A stretch of 64,000 bases of DNA from JAANXG01 sp034520625 (GCA_034520625.1 JAXHNI010000003.1:248001-312000); one strand, 5' to 3'; counted from the stretch's first letter, positions 37,229-46,479 are shown. A program made the numbers and translations. The notes: generated by a model not told the origin, from the sequence alone.

Positions 37229-37497
37229 CAGGCCGTGCCGGCCCCGGCCCCGATATCGACGCAGGTATCGCCCGGGTGCACGGCGTCCTCCCGGAACGGG
37301 TAGCCGACCCCGGCAAAAGACGCCAGCAGCGATGCCGGCAGTATGTCCAGCCGGTCCTGTGGGTAGCCGAGCAGACGGCAGGCGGACGGGCCGACGAGAA
37401 AGTGAAACGGGGAACCCGGCGCCTCGGCCACGGTGGTGTACATGTCCTTCACCGTGGAGAAGATCTGGTCCCGGGAATAGCCGAGTATGGCAACCAT
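37228..37497 (-). CDS. N-terminal fragment of a SAM-dependent methyltransferase
   Basis: An 89-residue frame. STVKDMYTTVAEAPGSPFHF, ACRLLGYPQDRLDILP and SFAGVGYPFREDAVHPGDTC then VDIGAGAGT correspond to the N-terminus and SAM motif I of a methyltransferase family. The frame stops right after motif I, so the catalytic domain is gone. SD AGGGGAG lies 9 bases before the ATG. It may be a deletion remnant fused by overlap to the membrane protein, or a stable short protein. Confidence 0.6.
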   Translation of the reverse strand: MVAILGYSRDQIFSTVKDMYTTVAEAPGSPFHFLVGPSACRLLGYPQDRLDILPASLLASFAGVGYPFREDAVHPGDTCVDIGAGAGTA

Positions 37498-37790
37498 GCG
37501 TACGTACTCCCCTGTCGGGCACTAACCGGTCGATACGGGTTTAAGGTCCGCCGGAGCCGCCGCACTGTGCTCGAAGTACCGGACCTCGACGGCCTGGTTG
37601 GAATTGTTTGCGCACCTTGCCCCGGGAGCAGGCTGCGTGTGAAATCGTCCGGGCGACGCCAGAGGCACCCAGATATCCGATCACCGACTCCGCTGTCAAG
37701 TTTCCGGCCCCGGAGGTAGTGGTTTGGTTAGAAAGCAGGCCCCTCCGGCTCTGACCCGATTGCCACGGTCGCCGCGGCTGACGGCGCCGG

Positions 37791-38669
37791 TCAGTGGGTG
37801 CCCAGGGTCAGCAGGGCGCCGGCATGTGCCAGGGACCGGTCCGTGGTGTTGAAAGTCATGAGATCCTCGCCGATGATCAATGGCCCGCTGTACGAGGCGC
37901 GGACTTCCGCCAGCAATGCGGCCCGGTCGAAGCGCGTCGGCACGAAATGCGTCAGTATCAGGCAGGCGGCGTTGCATTCCGCCGCCACGCGGCCGACGAC
38001 GCTCGACAGGGTATGGTATCCCGCCACGTTGTCGGTCCCCTCCCGGGTACGCACGCCGGGAATCTCCGGCATGTCGCGATGCAGGAAAACTTCGTGTACC
38101 AGCAGATCCGCGTCCCTTGCAGCGGCAATGAGCTCCGGACAGTAGGTGGTATCGCCGCTGATGACCGCCCTGGCCCCGCCGTTCTCGAAGACGAATCCGA
38201 ACGCGTACGGCACAGGCTTGTGGTTGACTTCCACCACCCGGACCCGGACGTCGCCCACTTCCAGGATCTGGCCGTCGGCGATTTCCTCGACTTCCAGCTC
38301 CAGCCCGGCGGTGTCGGGACGCTGCTCGTGGGCAATCCGGCCCTCGCGCTCCTTCCGCCACAATTCCATCAGTCCCTCCACATGCGTCCGGGTTCCCGGC
38401 GGACCGAAGATCCGCTGGGGACGCGCCCGGCCCTGGTGCCAGCTGGAAACGATCAGTTGGTAAAGATCGACGAGATGATCCGAGTGGAGATGGGTCAACA
38501 GTAACGCATCGATGTCGCGGCCGGGACAGTCCGAGGCCAGCAGGCGCTGGGTCACCCCGGAGCCGCAGTCCACGAGAATGTTGGCGACCTCGCTGCGCAC
38601 GAGCGCGGCCGGGCCGAACCGGTCGGTGTCGGCAATGGGGCAGCCTGTGCCGAGCAGGGTAACGCGCAT
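37791..38669 (-). CDS. MBL-fold metallo-hydrolase, RNase Z / arylsulfatase-like
   Basis: A 292-residue metallo-beta-lactamase fold enzyme. GTGCPIADTDRFGPAALV opens it; LLTHLHSDHL is the HxHxDH metal site; AVISGDTTYCPELIAA and LILTHFVP supply further ligands. It resembles the RNase Z/ElaC and arylsulfatase branch but lacks the exosite; substrate is unknown. Monocistronic, convergent to nothing close. Confidence 0.85.
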   Translation of the reverse strand: MRVTLLGTGCPIADTDRFGPAALVRSEVANILVDCGSGVTQRLLASDCPGRDIDALLLTHLHSDHLVDLYQLIVSSWHQGRARPQRIFGPPGTRTHVEGLMELWRKEREGRIAHEQRPDTAGLELEVEEIADGQILEVGDVRVRVVEVNHKPVPYAFGFVFENGGARAVISGDTTYCPELIAAARDADLLVHEVFLHRDMPEIPGVRTREGTDNVAGYHTLSSVVGRVAAECNAACLILTHFVPTRFDRAALLAEVRASYSGPLIIGEDLMTFNTTDRSLAHAGALLTLGTH

Positions 38670-38827
38670 GAGCTCTCAACCTTGTCTGTCGGGGGTTCCC
38701 ACAGAATACTTCATCGGGATGGACGCGTCACACCGGCGATGCTGATCAAGTGCACCCCGCCTTGGATGTTGCACCATCCAACGAGCCGGCGGCGAGGGCT
38801 CGGTTTGAATGCCCGCTTGATCGGAGA

Positions 38828-38979
38828 GGCCAGTGCCGGGGGCTGTCCCCCAGGGCCGCTGTGAGGAGCGGCACAGGGAAGTGCCGTTTGCGGACCAAAG
38901 GATGGAATACGTCCGTGTACGCTCTGGCTCAAACATCCCTGTTTTCGACAGCCCTGGGGGACAGCCCCCGGCACTGGCC
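38828..38979 (-). repeat. MITE-like element, copy C (long form)
   Basis: 152 bases, reverse orientation, perfect 29-base terminal arms starting ggccagtgccgggggctgtc. It lies between the divergent MBL hydrolase and tctC genes, so it may affect either promoter. The rest of 38670-39171 has no other feature. Confidence 0.85.
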
Positions 38980-39171
38980 CCATTCTCAGGCGCTGGTTCT
39001 CAAGCCGGGTCGTCGGCGCGATGAAATACACGATAGAATCCGAACTCGCCCCCCACGGCTGGTGGATGCCGCCGGCGCTTGGGTCCGAAACGATAAATGG
39101 TCCGGGGTCAGGCTGGCGTGCCATGACCAAGCGGGCCACTGCAATACAACGACAACCAGAAGGGGAGAGAC

Positions 39172-40119
39172 ATGAAAATTGTGGCGCATTTTTCCAAAGC
39201 CGCCGCGGCGCTCGTGTTAGCGGTGATGATGGTCGGCAATGCGGCGGCGTGGGAGCCCGACGGGCCACTCAAGCTTCAGATCGGGTTCGGCGCCGGCGGT
39301 GAGACGGATACCATCGGGCGCGTTATTGCCAGGGCGCTGGAGGAGCAGACCGGCTGGCAGGTCATCGCGGAAAACAAACCCGGGGGCGGCGGGCTCGCGA
39401 TGTTCACCGGCATCGCCGCCATGCCGCCCGACGGCACGGTCATCGGTATGGGGGTCAACATGCCGGTCATGATCAATCTGCTCCTGCGCGGAGAGACGCT
39501 GCCGTTCGATCTCGACAGCTTCGACTACCTGGCAACGGTGGGGCGCGCCCCGCTGGTGATCATCGCTAGGAGCGATGCTCCGTACGATGACGTGAACGGC
39601 CTGGCGGCCTGGTCCCGGGAAAACGACGGTGTCGCGGTCGCTTTCGACGCCAAGCCCCAGGAATTGATGCTCCAGCGGATCGACAAGCAGGAAAACGCGG
39701 GGTTCAAGCTGGTCTCCACCAAGAGCGCCGCGGAAATGATCCAGTATCTGCTCGGTGAACAGGTTGCCGCGTCGTTCTCCGCCGGTACTCACATCTCCTA
39801 CATGGAGAGCGGTGACGTGAAGATGCTCGCCAGCGCCAACAGCGCCCGGCACGACTATGCACCGGAAGTCAGGACGCTGCGGGAACAGGGCTACGACCTG
39901 TTTTCGGACCCCTGGTTCTACATCGCCGCACCCGCGGGCCTTCCAGGCGAGGCCAAGGCTGCCCTGGCCGGCGCCCTGGACGAGGCCTTGAAAACGGACG
40001 CGGTGAAGAAAATCGTGGCGAACACCCTGTCGAGCCGGCCGGTAAACCTCGGCCCTGAGGGCACACGGCAGATGTTCACCGAGGGGATGGACGGGGTGAA
40101 GGTACTCTTCGGCGACTGA
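39172..40119 (+). CDS. tctC: Tripartite tricarboxylate transporter binding protein (TctC family)
   Basis: A 315-residue periplasmic binding protein (Bug/TctC fold). Signal peptide about 1-25 (ALVLAVMMVGNAAAW); then LKLQIGFGAGGETDTIGRVI and ENKPGGGGLAMFTGIAAMPP, the conserved ligand-binding loops. Delivers citrate or another carboxylate to TctAB. SD GGGGAG before ATG 39172. The family is broad, so the ligand is not certain. Confidence 0.9.
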   Translation: MKIVAHFSKAAAALVLAVMMVGNAAAWEPDGPLKLQIGFGAGGETDTIGRVIARALEEQTGWQVIAENKPGGGGLAMFTGIAAMPPDGTVIGMGVNMPVMINLLLRGETLPFDLDSFDYLATVGRAPLVIIARSDAPYDDVNGLAAWSRENDGVAVAFDAKPQELMLQRIDKQENAGFKLVSTKSAAEMIQYLLGEQVAASFSAGTHISYMESGDVKMLASANSARHDYAPEVRTLREQGYDLFSDPWFYIAAPAGLPGEAKAALAGALDEALKTDAVKKIVANTLSSRPVNLGPEGTRQMFTEGMDGVKVLFGD

Positions 40120-40185
40120 GGCCGTATCCGCGGTGCGCCGGCGAAACCGGCTGGTGCGCCGCGTCCGTCGGCACCGTAACCACTG

Positions 40186-40602
40186 ATGACGAATCGATTG
40201 CTGGGCCTGTTCTTCGCGTGCGTCGGGCTGCTTTTGTTGCTCGTCGTCATTCCGCGGCAGACGGAAGTCATCGACTATGGCTGGATGCGTCCACAGTCTT
40301 TGCCGAACGCAGCCGCGATCGTGATTGCAGCGGCGGGCGCGGTCCTGGCGTTTCGTCCGCGGGGAGCGATCGATTTCGACTGGCGGAAAGCCGGCCGCGC
40401 GGCGCTGTATCTTGTATTGGTGGCCGCCGGCGTCTGGCTCATCGCGCTGTTCGGCTTCGAAGTGGTCGCTCCCCTGATCGCCATGGCGGTGATGCTGATG
40501 GCGGGGGAGAGGCGGCCGGCGTGGCTGGCGCTCGGTACGGTGGGTATTCCGTTCGTGATCTGGCTGGCGGCAACGGTCTTGCTGGACCGGCCCCTGCCTT
40601 GA
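40186..40602 (+). CDS. tctB: Tripartite tricarboxylate transporter small subunit (TctB family)
   Basis: A 138-residue four-helix membrane protein (LLGLFFACVGLLLLLVVIPR, EVVAPLIAMAVMLMAG). Typical size and position between TctC and TctA. Highly diverged family, so the call rests mostly on context. Confidence 0.8.
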   Translation: MTNRLLGLFFACVGLLLLLVVIPRQTEVIDYGWMRPQSLPNAAAIVIAAAGAVLAFRPRGAIDFDWRKAGRAALYLVLVAAGVWLIALFGFEVVAPLIAMAVMLMAGERRPAWLALGTVGIPFVIWLAATVLLDRPLP

Positions 40603-40614
40603 TCATTGCCGTTC

Positions 40615-42135
40615 ATGCCTGACCTCGACATGGTCATGGCCGGCCTGGGGGACGCCCTGGGCCCGGTTACGCTTCTTTTCGTGGTGGCCGGCGTGGTGAC
40701 GGGACAGTTCGTCGGGGCCGTTCCGGGCATCGGGCCGGTGATGGCCATGGCGATCGCCATCCCCTTCACGTTCGTCCTCGATCCGCTTCCCGCCATCGCC
40801 TTCCTGGTGGGGGTCAATAAGGGCGGCCTGGTGGGCGGGGCGGTTCCCGCGGTCCTGATCAATACGCCCGGTACGCCGGATGCCGCGGCCACGGCCTTCG
40901 ACGGACATCCCCTGGCCCGCAGCGGCAAGCCGCTGAAGGCCACCAAGATGGCGCTGTACGCATCCACGACCGGGGATACCTTCAGCGACATCGTCCTGAT
41001 CACGGTGTCGGCCCCGATTGCCGCCGTGGCGCTTTTCATGGGGCCCGTGGAGATACTCGCCCTGATGATCTTTGCCTTTTCGGTAATCGCGGGGCTTATC
41101 GGCGACTCGCTCTGGAAGGGGGTCATCGCGCTGGCTCTCGGCCTGCTTTGCGCGACGGTTGGTCTCGACCCCCAGCACGCCACGCCCCGGCTGCTGTTCG
41201 GCTGGTACGAGCTCTACGATGGCCTGCCGCTGGCGCCGGTTGCCATCGGCATGCTTGCAGTGGCCGAGATCCTGCGGCGGCTCGCCGCCGTGAAAGGCCG
41301 GCCGAAGCCCGCCATACGGATTCCCGAATCCCAGGACCCGGCGGACCGGCGGGTAAGCCTGGCGGAGTACTGGGCCTGCCGCTTCACGCTGGCGCGGGGC
41401 GCGCTGATCGGCACGTTCCTCGGAGCGTTGCCCGGAATCGGGTCCACGGCCGCGGCATTCATGTCCTATGCCTCGGCCCGGCATGCCTCGCGGGACCCGG
41501 AGAGCTTCGGCAAGGGCAGCCTGCACGGCATCGCGGCGGCGGAGTCGGCGAACTCCTCCGTGGTCGGCGCCAACATGATCCCGTTGCTGACCCTCGGCAT
41601 ACCCGGCAGCGTGAGCGCAGCACTGATCATCAGCGCCTTCATGATTCACGGCATTCAACCGGGTCCGCTGCTGTTCGAGCAGCAGGGCCGTCTGATCTAC
41701 AGCCTGTTCGGCGCCATGATCATGGCGAACTTCGTCAACCTGCTGGCGGGCCAGCTCGGGCTGAGATTCTGGACCCGGGTCGTTGCGGCGCCGGAGTCCG
41801 TCATTTTTTCCGCCGCATTGCTGCTGTGCATCGCCGGCGTTTCCCTCTCGAGCGGCGGCCTGTTCGGGGTGGCGGTCATGCTGATGTTTGCGGGCGTCGG
41901 GTACCTGATGACCGCGTTCGGTTTCTCCGTGGTGATCTTCATCATCGCGTTCTTTCTGGGGCCGCGATTCGAGACTTCACTGTCCCAGAGCCTGGTGCTG
42001 CTCGACGGCGACCCCCTGGCGCTGACGGGCCATCCCGTCGCGCTGGTGCTTCTGGGGCTTGCCGCGGTGACCGTGTGGCACCTCGGCATGCGCCGCCCGG
42101 TCAAGGCGGCGCGCCATGGCGCCGGGCCCGGTTGA
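40615..42135 (+). CDS. tctA: Tripartite tricarboxylate transporter large subunit (TctA family)
   Basis: A 506-residue protein with about 12 helices. PGIGPVMAMAIAIPFTFVLD, AVLINTPGTPDAAATAFDG and GALPGIGSTAAAF are the family's paired signature loops. ATG 40615 is chosen; a TTG at 40606 is possible. It forms the ion-coupled channel of the transporter. Complete; the tctCBA operon ends here. Confidence 0.93.
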   Translation: MPDLDMVMAGLGDALGPVTLLFVVAGVVTGQFVGAVPGIGPVMAMAIAIPFTFVLDPLPAIAFLVGVNKGGLVGGAVPAVLINTPGTPDAAATAFDGHPLARSGKPLKATKMALYASTTGDTFSDIVLITVSAPIAAVALFMGPVEILALMIFAFSVIAGLIGDSLWKGVIALALGLLCATVGLDPQHATPRLLFGWYELYDGLPLAPVAIGMLAVAEILRRLAAVKGRPKPAIRIPESQDPADRRVSLAEYWACRFTLARGALIGTFLGALPGIGSTAAAFMSYASARHASRDPESFGKGSLHGIAAAESANSSVVGANMIPLLTLGIPGSVSAALIISAFMIHGIQPGPLLFEQQGRLIYSLFGAMIMANFVNLLAGQLGLRFWTRVVAAPESVIFSAALLLCIAGVSLSSGGLFGVAVMLMFAGVGYLMTAFGFSVVIFIIAFFLGPRFETSLSQSLVLLDGDPLALTGHPVALVLLGLAAVTVWHLGMRRPVKAARHGAGPG

Positions 42136-42177
42136 CGCAGACCCGCAGCAGCGGCGAAGACAGGCAGGCGATGCCCC

Positions 42178-42609
42178 TCAGGCGGCGTGAGGCCTCTCGG
42201 TGACGTGGACGGTGCCGGTAAAGGTGGCAACGAGCCGTCCGGCTGATTTGACATCCACGCGGTAAGTGCCTACACGCCTGGATCGGGAGACTTCGATGGC
42301 CTCGGCGGTCAGACGGTCCCCGACGCCCACCGGGGCGCAGAAGGCGATGTCGGCGTGCACCGCGGCGGCAATCACGCCGCGTGCGTTGGAGGCCAGGCCG
42401 AACGCCGTGTCCGCCAGCGAGAACATGACTCCGCCGTGGCAGGTGCCATTGAAATTCATGTGCTGTTCCGCCACCGTCATTTCGATCGTCACCCGATCGA
42501 CGGCGGCGTGGACAAGGGATACGCCCAGACTGTTCAACCAGGCATCGCGCGCCGCGAGTGCTGCGAGTCGCTCGGCAACGGACTTGCCGGTTTCATTGTG
42601 GTCATTCAT
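42178..42609 (-). CDS. PaaI-family hotdog thioesterase
   Basis: A 143-residue hotdog-fold enzyme that hydrolyses acyl-CoA. FNGTCHGGVMFSLADTAFGL is the active-site segment of the PaaI branch (Asn and Asp within the helix) and AICA-type strand follows. Start ATG at 42609 overlaps the MeaB stop by 8 bases. As the last gene of the mutase operon it may hydrolyse the mutase product or a dead-end CoA ester; that is inference. Confidence 0.88.
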   Translation of the reverse strand: MNDHNETGKSVAERLAALAARDAWLNSLGVSLVHAAVDRVTIEMTVAEQHMNFNGTCHGGVMFSLADTAFGLASNARGVIAAAVHADIAFCAPVGVGDRLTAEAIEVSRSRRVGTYRVDVKSAGRLVATFTGTVHVTERPHAA

Positions 42610-43528
42610 GACCGGCAACCAGCTCGGAGGAGGCGGATTCGGGGTCCAGCTCGCCCGCCTGTACTCGCCGGCACAGGCCATCGATGGAGGCGTCGGCCAT
42701 GAGCCTGCGCTCCAGGCGGCGTCCGGCGCTGCGGGCGATCAGCTTGCGTATGCGTTCGAGGGCATGTCGCCGGGCGGGGTCGCGTTCCCGCGCGTCCAGC
42801 GCGTCGGCCAGCGCCGCGACGCCGTCGCCGGAAATGGCAACGGTCGGCAGCACCTGGACGTCATGATTGTGCCGGCGCAGGGCGATGCCGGAACGGAGCT
42901 GCTCGATGGTGGTGTCGGCGTTCGGATGGTCCGCCTTGTTCACCACGATGATGTTGCCGATCTCAAGGATCCCGGCCTTGATGGCCTGGATGTCGTCGCC
43001 GAGCCCGGGAGCGCAGACCACGACGGTGGTTTCCGCCAGGTCGGCGATCTCGACCTCCGACTGGCCGGCGCCGACGGTCTCGACAATGACCCAGTCGTAG
43101 CCGGCTGCATCGAACACGTCCATAAGCCTGGCGGTGTTGATAGAAAGGCCGCCAAAGCTGCCCCGGGAGGCCACCGATCTCACGAAAACCCCGTCGTCGA
43201 TCTGATGGTCCGTCATGCGGACCCTGTCCCCCAGGATGGCGCCGCCGGACAGCGGGCTGCTCGGATCCACGGCCACCACGGCGACACTGTCGCCGCGGGC
43301 TCTCAGGACGCCGATGAGCTTGTTGATCAGAGTGGACTTCCCGGCGCCCGGCGAACCGGTAATGCCGACGGTCCGCGCCCGGCCGAGGGCCGGCTGGATG
43401 GCCGACAGAACACGGGCCGCGCCGTCACCGGTTTCCACCGCCGTGAGTGCGCGCGACAGCGCGGCACGCTCGCCGCGCAGGCGGTCGAGCAGATCCTCGG
43501 TTCGCGGTGAAGTAACCGGGGCGCTCAT
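42602..43528 (-). CDS. meaB: MeaB/ArgK-type GTPase chaperone of a B12-dependent mutase
   Basis: A 308-residue G3E GTPase. Walker A GSPGAGKST, VDPSSPLSGGAILGDR, VETVGAGQSEVEIAD and NKADHPN are the family's G-motifs. MeaB protects and reloads adenosylcobalamin on acyl-CoA mutases. Direct overlap with the mutase gene (ATGA) supports that the two partners are made together. Confidence 0.93.
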   Translation of the reverse strand: MSAPVTSPRTEDLLDRLRGERAALSRALTAVETGDGAARVLSAIQPALGRARTVGITGSPGAGKSTLINKLIGVLRARGDSVAVVAVDPSSPLSGGAILGDRVRMTDHQIDDGVFVRSVASRGSFGGLSINTARLMDVFDAAGYDWVIVETVGAGQSEVEIADLAETTVVVCAPGLGDDIQAIKAGILEIGNIIVVNKADHPNADTTIEQLRSGIALRRHNHDVQVLPTVAISGDGVAALADALDARERDPARRHALERIRKLIARSAGRRLERRLMADASIDGLCRRVQAGELDPESASSELVAGHE

Positions 43529-45216
43529 ACGACGATCAGCGGGTTGCCGTCGCCGAACTCGGCGCGCAGGCGGCCCACAATCTCCCCGTGGGTGGCGCCG
43601 GCAATGGTGGCATCCACCACCTTCGCGAAAACGTTGTCGCGCTCGCTGTTCGCGGCCCGGGCCAGGTCGTCCATGGCTTTCCTGACCGCGTCGTTGTCTC
43701 GGTTGTTGCGGTAGTGCCGAAGGGAATCGAGGTATTCCCGGACGACGGCCGGATCCGGACGTTCCAGCGGGCGGTGCACCTCCTGGTCGCCGTCGTAGCG
43801 ATAGGCGTTGACGCCGACGATGGTCTGCTCGCCGGATTCGACCTTGCGCTGGAATGCCATGGCGGAGTCCCCGATCATGCGCTGGACCAGCCCGGTCTCC
43901 ACCGCTTTGAACATGCCGCCCGCTTCGTCCACCTGCCGGATCACGGATTCGATGCGCTGCTCCATGTCGTTGGTCAGGGTCTCGACGTAATAGGACCCGC
44001 CCAGGGGATCGATCACGTCGGTGAGACGAGCTTCCTCCTTCAGGATGTTCTGGGTATTGACGGCGATGCGGGCGGCGCTTTCCGTGGGCACGCTCAGCAC
44101 TTCGTCGAAGGCATCCGTGTGCAGGGACTGCAGGCCGCCGAACACACCGGCCATGGCCTGGACGGCCACCCTGGCGATATTGTTGAGGGGCTGCTGGCGG
44201 GTGAGGTCGGCGCCGGATGTCTGGCCGTGAAACTTGAAGCGCCAGGTCCTGGGATTCTCGACGCCGAAGCGCTCCCGGACGATCCGCTGCCAGATCCGCC
44301 GGCCGGCGCGGAACTTGGCCACCTCCTCGAAGAAGCTGATGGAGATATCGAAAAAGAACGTGAACCGCTCCAGGAACTGCTCGGGATCCATGCCCCGGGC
44401 GATGCAGTCCTCGGCATACTGGATGGCCGTTGACAGGGTGAAGCCCATGGCTTCCGCCGGGGTCGCACCCGCCTGCTGCATGTGCTGGCCCACCACGGAC
44501 AGGGGATTCCAGTTCGGGACGTGTTCCTGGGTGAATGCGATATGGTCCACCAGCACCCGGCGCGCGCCGGGCAGCGCCAGGCGGAAGAACATGTGATTGG
44601 CGACGAAATGGGAGATGTAGTCGCTCTGGTTCGAGGTGCCGCTGACGCGGTCCCAGGGTATGCCGCGCCGCTTCGCCACCGCCAGCAGCATGGCCAGCAG
44701 GGTAAACGGGGACGGGTCGTTCTGCGCCGTGGACAAAGCCCCGATGTCGATGTGCTCGAAGCACTGGTCCATGTCGTCTACGGTGTTCAGCATTACGCCG
44801 CAGGTGCCCAGCAGCTCCGGCTCTACTTCGTCGGCGTCGAAGCCCCGGTATACCGAATTGCAGGGAATCAGGCTCACGGCGCTGGCGCCGGCGTCAATCA
44901 GGAGTCGCAGGCGCTTGTTGTAGTCCCGGGGATGGGCGAATCCGATGAGCTGGCGCTGGGTCCAGGTGCGCCCGCGGTGCATGGTCGGATAGATGCCACG
45001 GGTCATGGGCAGCTGTCCGGGGTAGCCGAGGTCTTCCGAATAGCGGTCATCCGACCAGTCTTCGGGCGCGTACAGCGGCTTGACGGGAACCCCCGAACGA
45101 TTCCGGATCTCACGGTCGTCGGGAAGCAGATTCCGGTATTCTCTTTCCCATCGTTCCCGGGCGGTTTCCTCCGCGGGGGGCGGTGTTTCTTCAAAGGCGC
45201 CGGGCTGGCTGCTCAT
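43525..45216 (-). CDS. Acyl-CoA mutase, large (catalytic) subunit, atypical specificity
   Basis: A 563-residue adenosylcobalamin-dependent mutase of the methylmalonyl-CoA mutase family; TIM-barrel part only, the B12 domain being a separate gene. Family blocks: GIYPTMHRGRTWTQRQLIGF, FFEEVAKFRAGRRIWQRIV and GGSYYVETLTNDMEQRI. Active-site region differs from well-known members: Leu90 stands in RQLIGF where methylmalonyl-CoA mutase has Tyr and 2-hydroxyisobutyryl-CoA mutase has Ile; SLIPCNSVYRGFD replaces the usual SVAFDLATHRGYD-type loop; and SGTSNQSD replaces GTIQND. The substrate is therefore probably neither succinyl- nor 2-hydroxyisobutyryl-CoA, or a related but distinct acid. Start ATG overlaps the B12 subunit stop. 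Confidence 0.85.
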   Translation of the reverse strand: MSSQPGAFEETPPPAEETARERWEREYRNLLPDDREIRNRSGVPVKPLYAPEDWSDDRYSEDLGYPGQLPMTRGIYPTMHRGRTWTQRQLIGFAHPRDYNKRLRLLIDAGASAVSLIPCNSVYRGFDADEVEPELLGTCGVMLNTVDDMDQCFEHIDIGALSTAQNDPSPFTLLAMLLAVAKRRGIPWDRVSGTSNQSDYISHFVANHMFFRLALPGARRVLVDHIAFTQEHVPNWNPLSVVGQHMQQAGATPAEAMGFTLSTAIQYAEDCIARGMDPEQFLERFTFFFDISISFFEEVAKFRAGRRIWQRIVRERFGVENPRTWRFKFHGQTSGADLTRQQPLNNIARVAVQAMAGVFGGLQSLHTDAFDEVLSVPTESAARIAVNTQNILKEEARLTDVIDPLGGSYYVETLTNDMEQRIESVIRQVDEAGGMFKAVETGLVQRMIGDSAMAFQRKVESGEQTIVGVNAYRYDGDQEVHRPLERPDPAVVREYLDSLRHYRNNRDNDAVRKAMDDLARAANSERDNVFAKVVDATIAGATHGEIVGRLRAEFGDGNPLIVV

Positions 45217-45671
45217 GGGCGGTCTCCGGTGTTGTCGAGGGCCTCGCCGCGGGCCCGCTGGGTGAGGGCGGTGACTGATTCGGTGATGGCGTCCAGCGAG
45301 CTGCCTGGATGAAACACCTTGCTGACACCGGCGCTGGTGAGGTCGCGCTCGTCCTCGTCCGGAACGATGCCGCCGACGATGACCTTGATATGATTCAGGC
45401 CGGCGTCGGAGAGCGCCTTCATGAGCTTGGGAACCAGCAGATGGTCGGTTGCCAGCGAGCTGATGCCCAGGACATCGATATCCTCGTCCATGGCAAGCCG
45501 CACCACAGCCTGGATATCCTGCCAGGGAGGCGTGTACACGACATCCATGCCCTGGTCCCGCAGATACGCCGCGATCACCCGGCTGCCGCGATCATGCCCG
45601 TCGAGGCCGATCTTGGTGATCATGACTTTCGGGGGGCGGTTGCCCGTCGTCTCTGCCGGGGTGGTGTTCAT
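45213..45671 (-). CDS. B12-binding subunit of the acyl-CoA mutase
   Basis: A 152-residue Rossmann-like domain. The cobalamin motif DxHxxG is DGHDRG with His26 as the lower axial ligand; SSLATDHLLVPKLMKAL and IVGGIVPDEDE are family blocks. It forms the small subunit of the mutase encoded next, with a 4-base overlap. Start ATG 45671 overlaps the TetR stop (ATGA). Confidence 0.92.
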   Translation of the reverse strand: MNTTPAETTGNRPPKVMITKIGLDGHDRGSRVIAAYLRDQGMDVVYTPPWQDIQAVVRLAMDEDIDVLGISSLATDHLLVPKLMKALSDAGLNHIKVIVGGIVPDEDERDLTSAGVSKVFHPGSSLDAITESVTALTQRARGEALDNTGDRP

Positions 45672-46240
45672 CGCCCCAGCTCCACGCAGGCCATCAGTTG
45701 ACGCGCGATCGTGCGCGGTGAGTCGCTGCCTTTTCGATACCACACCTGCGTCCAGTTGCAGGCACCGATGAGAAACAGGCGGAGGTAGTGCTTTTTTTCT
45801 GTCGTCATGTCGAGCTCGTCAATCAGGGTTCTGAAAATGTCTTCATACCGGTGGCGAAGGGCCACCAGCTGGTTCTCCACGCCGGGCGCGTCCTTCGGCA
45901 GCACGCGTATGACCACCTGGACGTAGTCGCTGCCGTCCAGGAGGCCGTCGAGGTGGGCTTCCAGCGCCGCCTGCAGTCGTTCCACCGGATCCTCCAGACC
46001 TTCGATTTCGCCGAACACCTGCTTACACAGGCGGTCGACGCCTTCGGTGTATACCGCCAGCAGCAGCTCATCCTTGGACGCGAAGTGGTAATACATGGAG
46101 CCCGCCAGCATGCCGACCCGGCCGGCCACTTCCCGCATGGACGCGGCCTGGTAGCCGAATTCCCGGAAAGCCGCGGCTGCGGCGTCCACGAGGGCCTGGC
46201 GGCGGTTGTCGGCGCGCAATGGCTGGGCGTTGGTATTCAT
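45668..46240 (-). CDS. TetR-family transcriptional regulator of the mutase operon
   Basis: A 190-residue repressor. Helix-turn-helix about 25-65 (AFREFGYQAASMREVAGRVG, SMYYHFASKDELLLAVY); the helical ligand-binding domain follows. Ligand is probably an acyl-CoA or acid related to the operon. First gene of the tetR-B12-mutase-MeaB-thioesterase run, with a 4-base overlap to the next, and a palindrome upstream, suggesting autoregulation of the whole operon. Confidence 0.88.
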   Translation of the reverse strand: MNTNAQPLRADNRRQALVDAAAAAFREFGYQAASMREVAGRVGMLAGSMYYHFASKDELLLAVYTEGVDRLCKQVFGEIEGLEDPVERLQAALEAHLDGLLDGSDYVQVVIRVLPKDAPGVENQLVALRHRYEDIFRTLIDELDMTTEKKHYLRLFLIGACNWTQVWYRKGSDSPRTIARQLMACVELGR

Positions 46241-46246
46241 AGCAAG

Positions 46247-46260
46247 CAAACGATTGTTTG
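46247..46260. promoter_or_regulatory. Palindrome, probable TetR operator
   Basis: CAAACGATTGTTTG has 5-base perfect arms and lies 6 bases upstream of the tetR start codon, followed by GTAGACGATACC. Location and symmetry suit an autoregulatory operator. Confidence 0.5.
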
Positions 46261-46328
46261 GTAGACGATACCAAAGGCCGGGGCGGGCTGCAATAGGGGG
46301 TTGAATTTGTGTGCCAGCCTCACAGAAC

Positions 46329-46438
46329 GGGCCGGTGCCGGGGGCCTCCCTCAGGGCTGTCGAAAACAGGGATGTTTGAGCCACACTGTACAAGGATATA
46401 TTCACAGCGACCCTGAGGGAGGCCCCCGGCACCGGCCC
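46329..46438 (+). repeat. MITE-like element, copy D (short form)
   Basis: 110 bases with perfect 28-base arms starting gggccggtgccgggggcctc. No 41-base insert. Between the divergent tetR and the acetolactate synthase-like gene. Confidence 0.85.
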
Positions 46439-46479
46439 TTAACCTTCATCCTGGTTCGAACCCCGAACCCCCGTCGCTT

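Noticed and set aside
46441..46470. ggttcgaacc resembling a tRNA T-arm
   Set aside because: No acceptor stem, anticodon arm or CCA around it; falls between MITE and REP copies.
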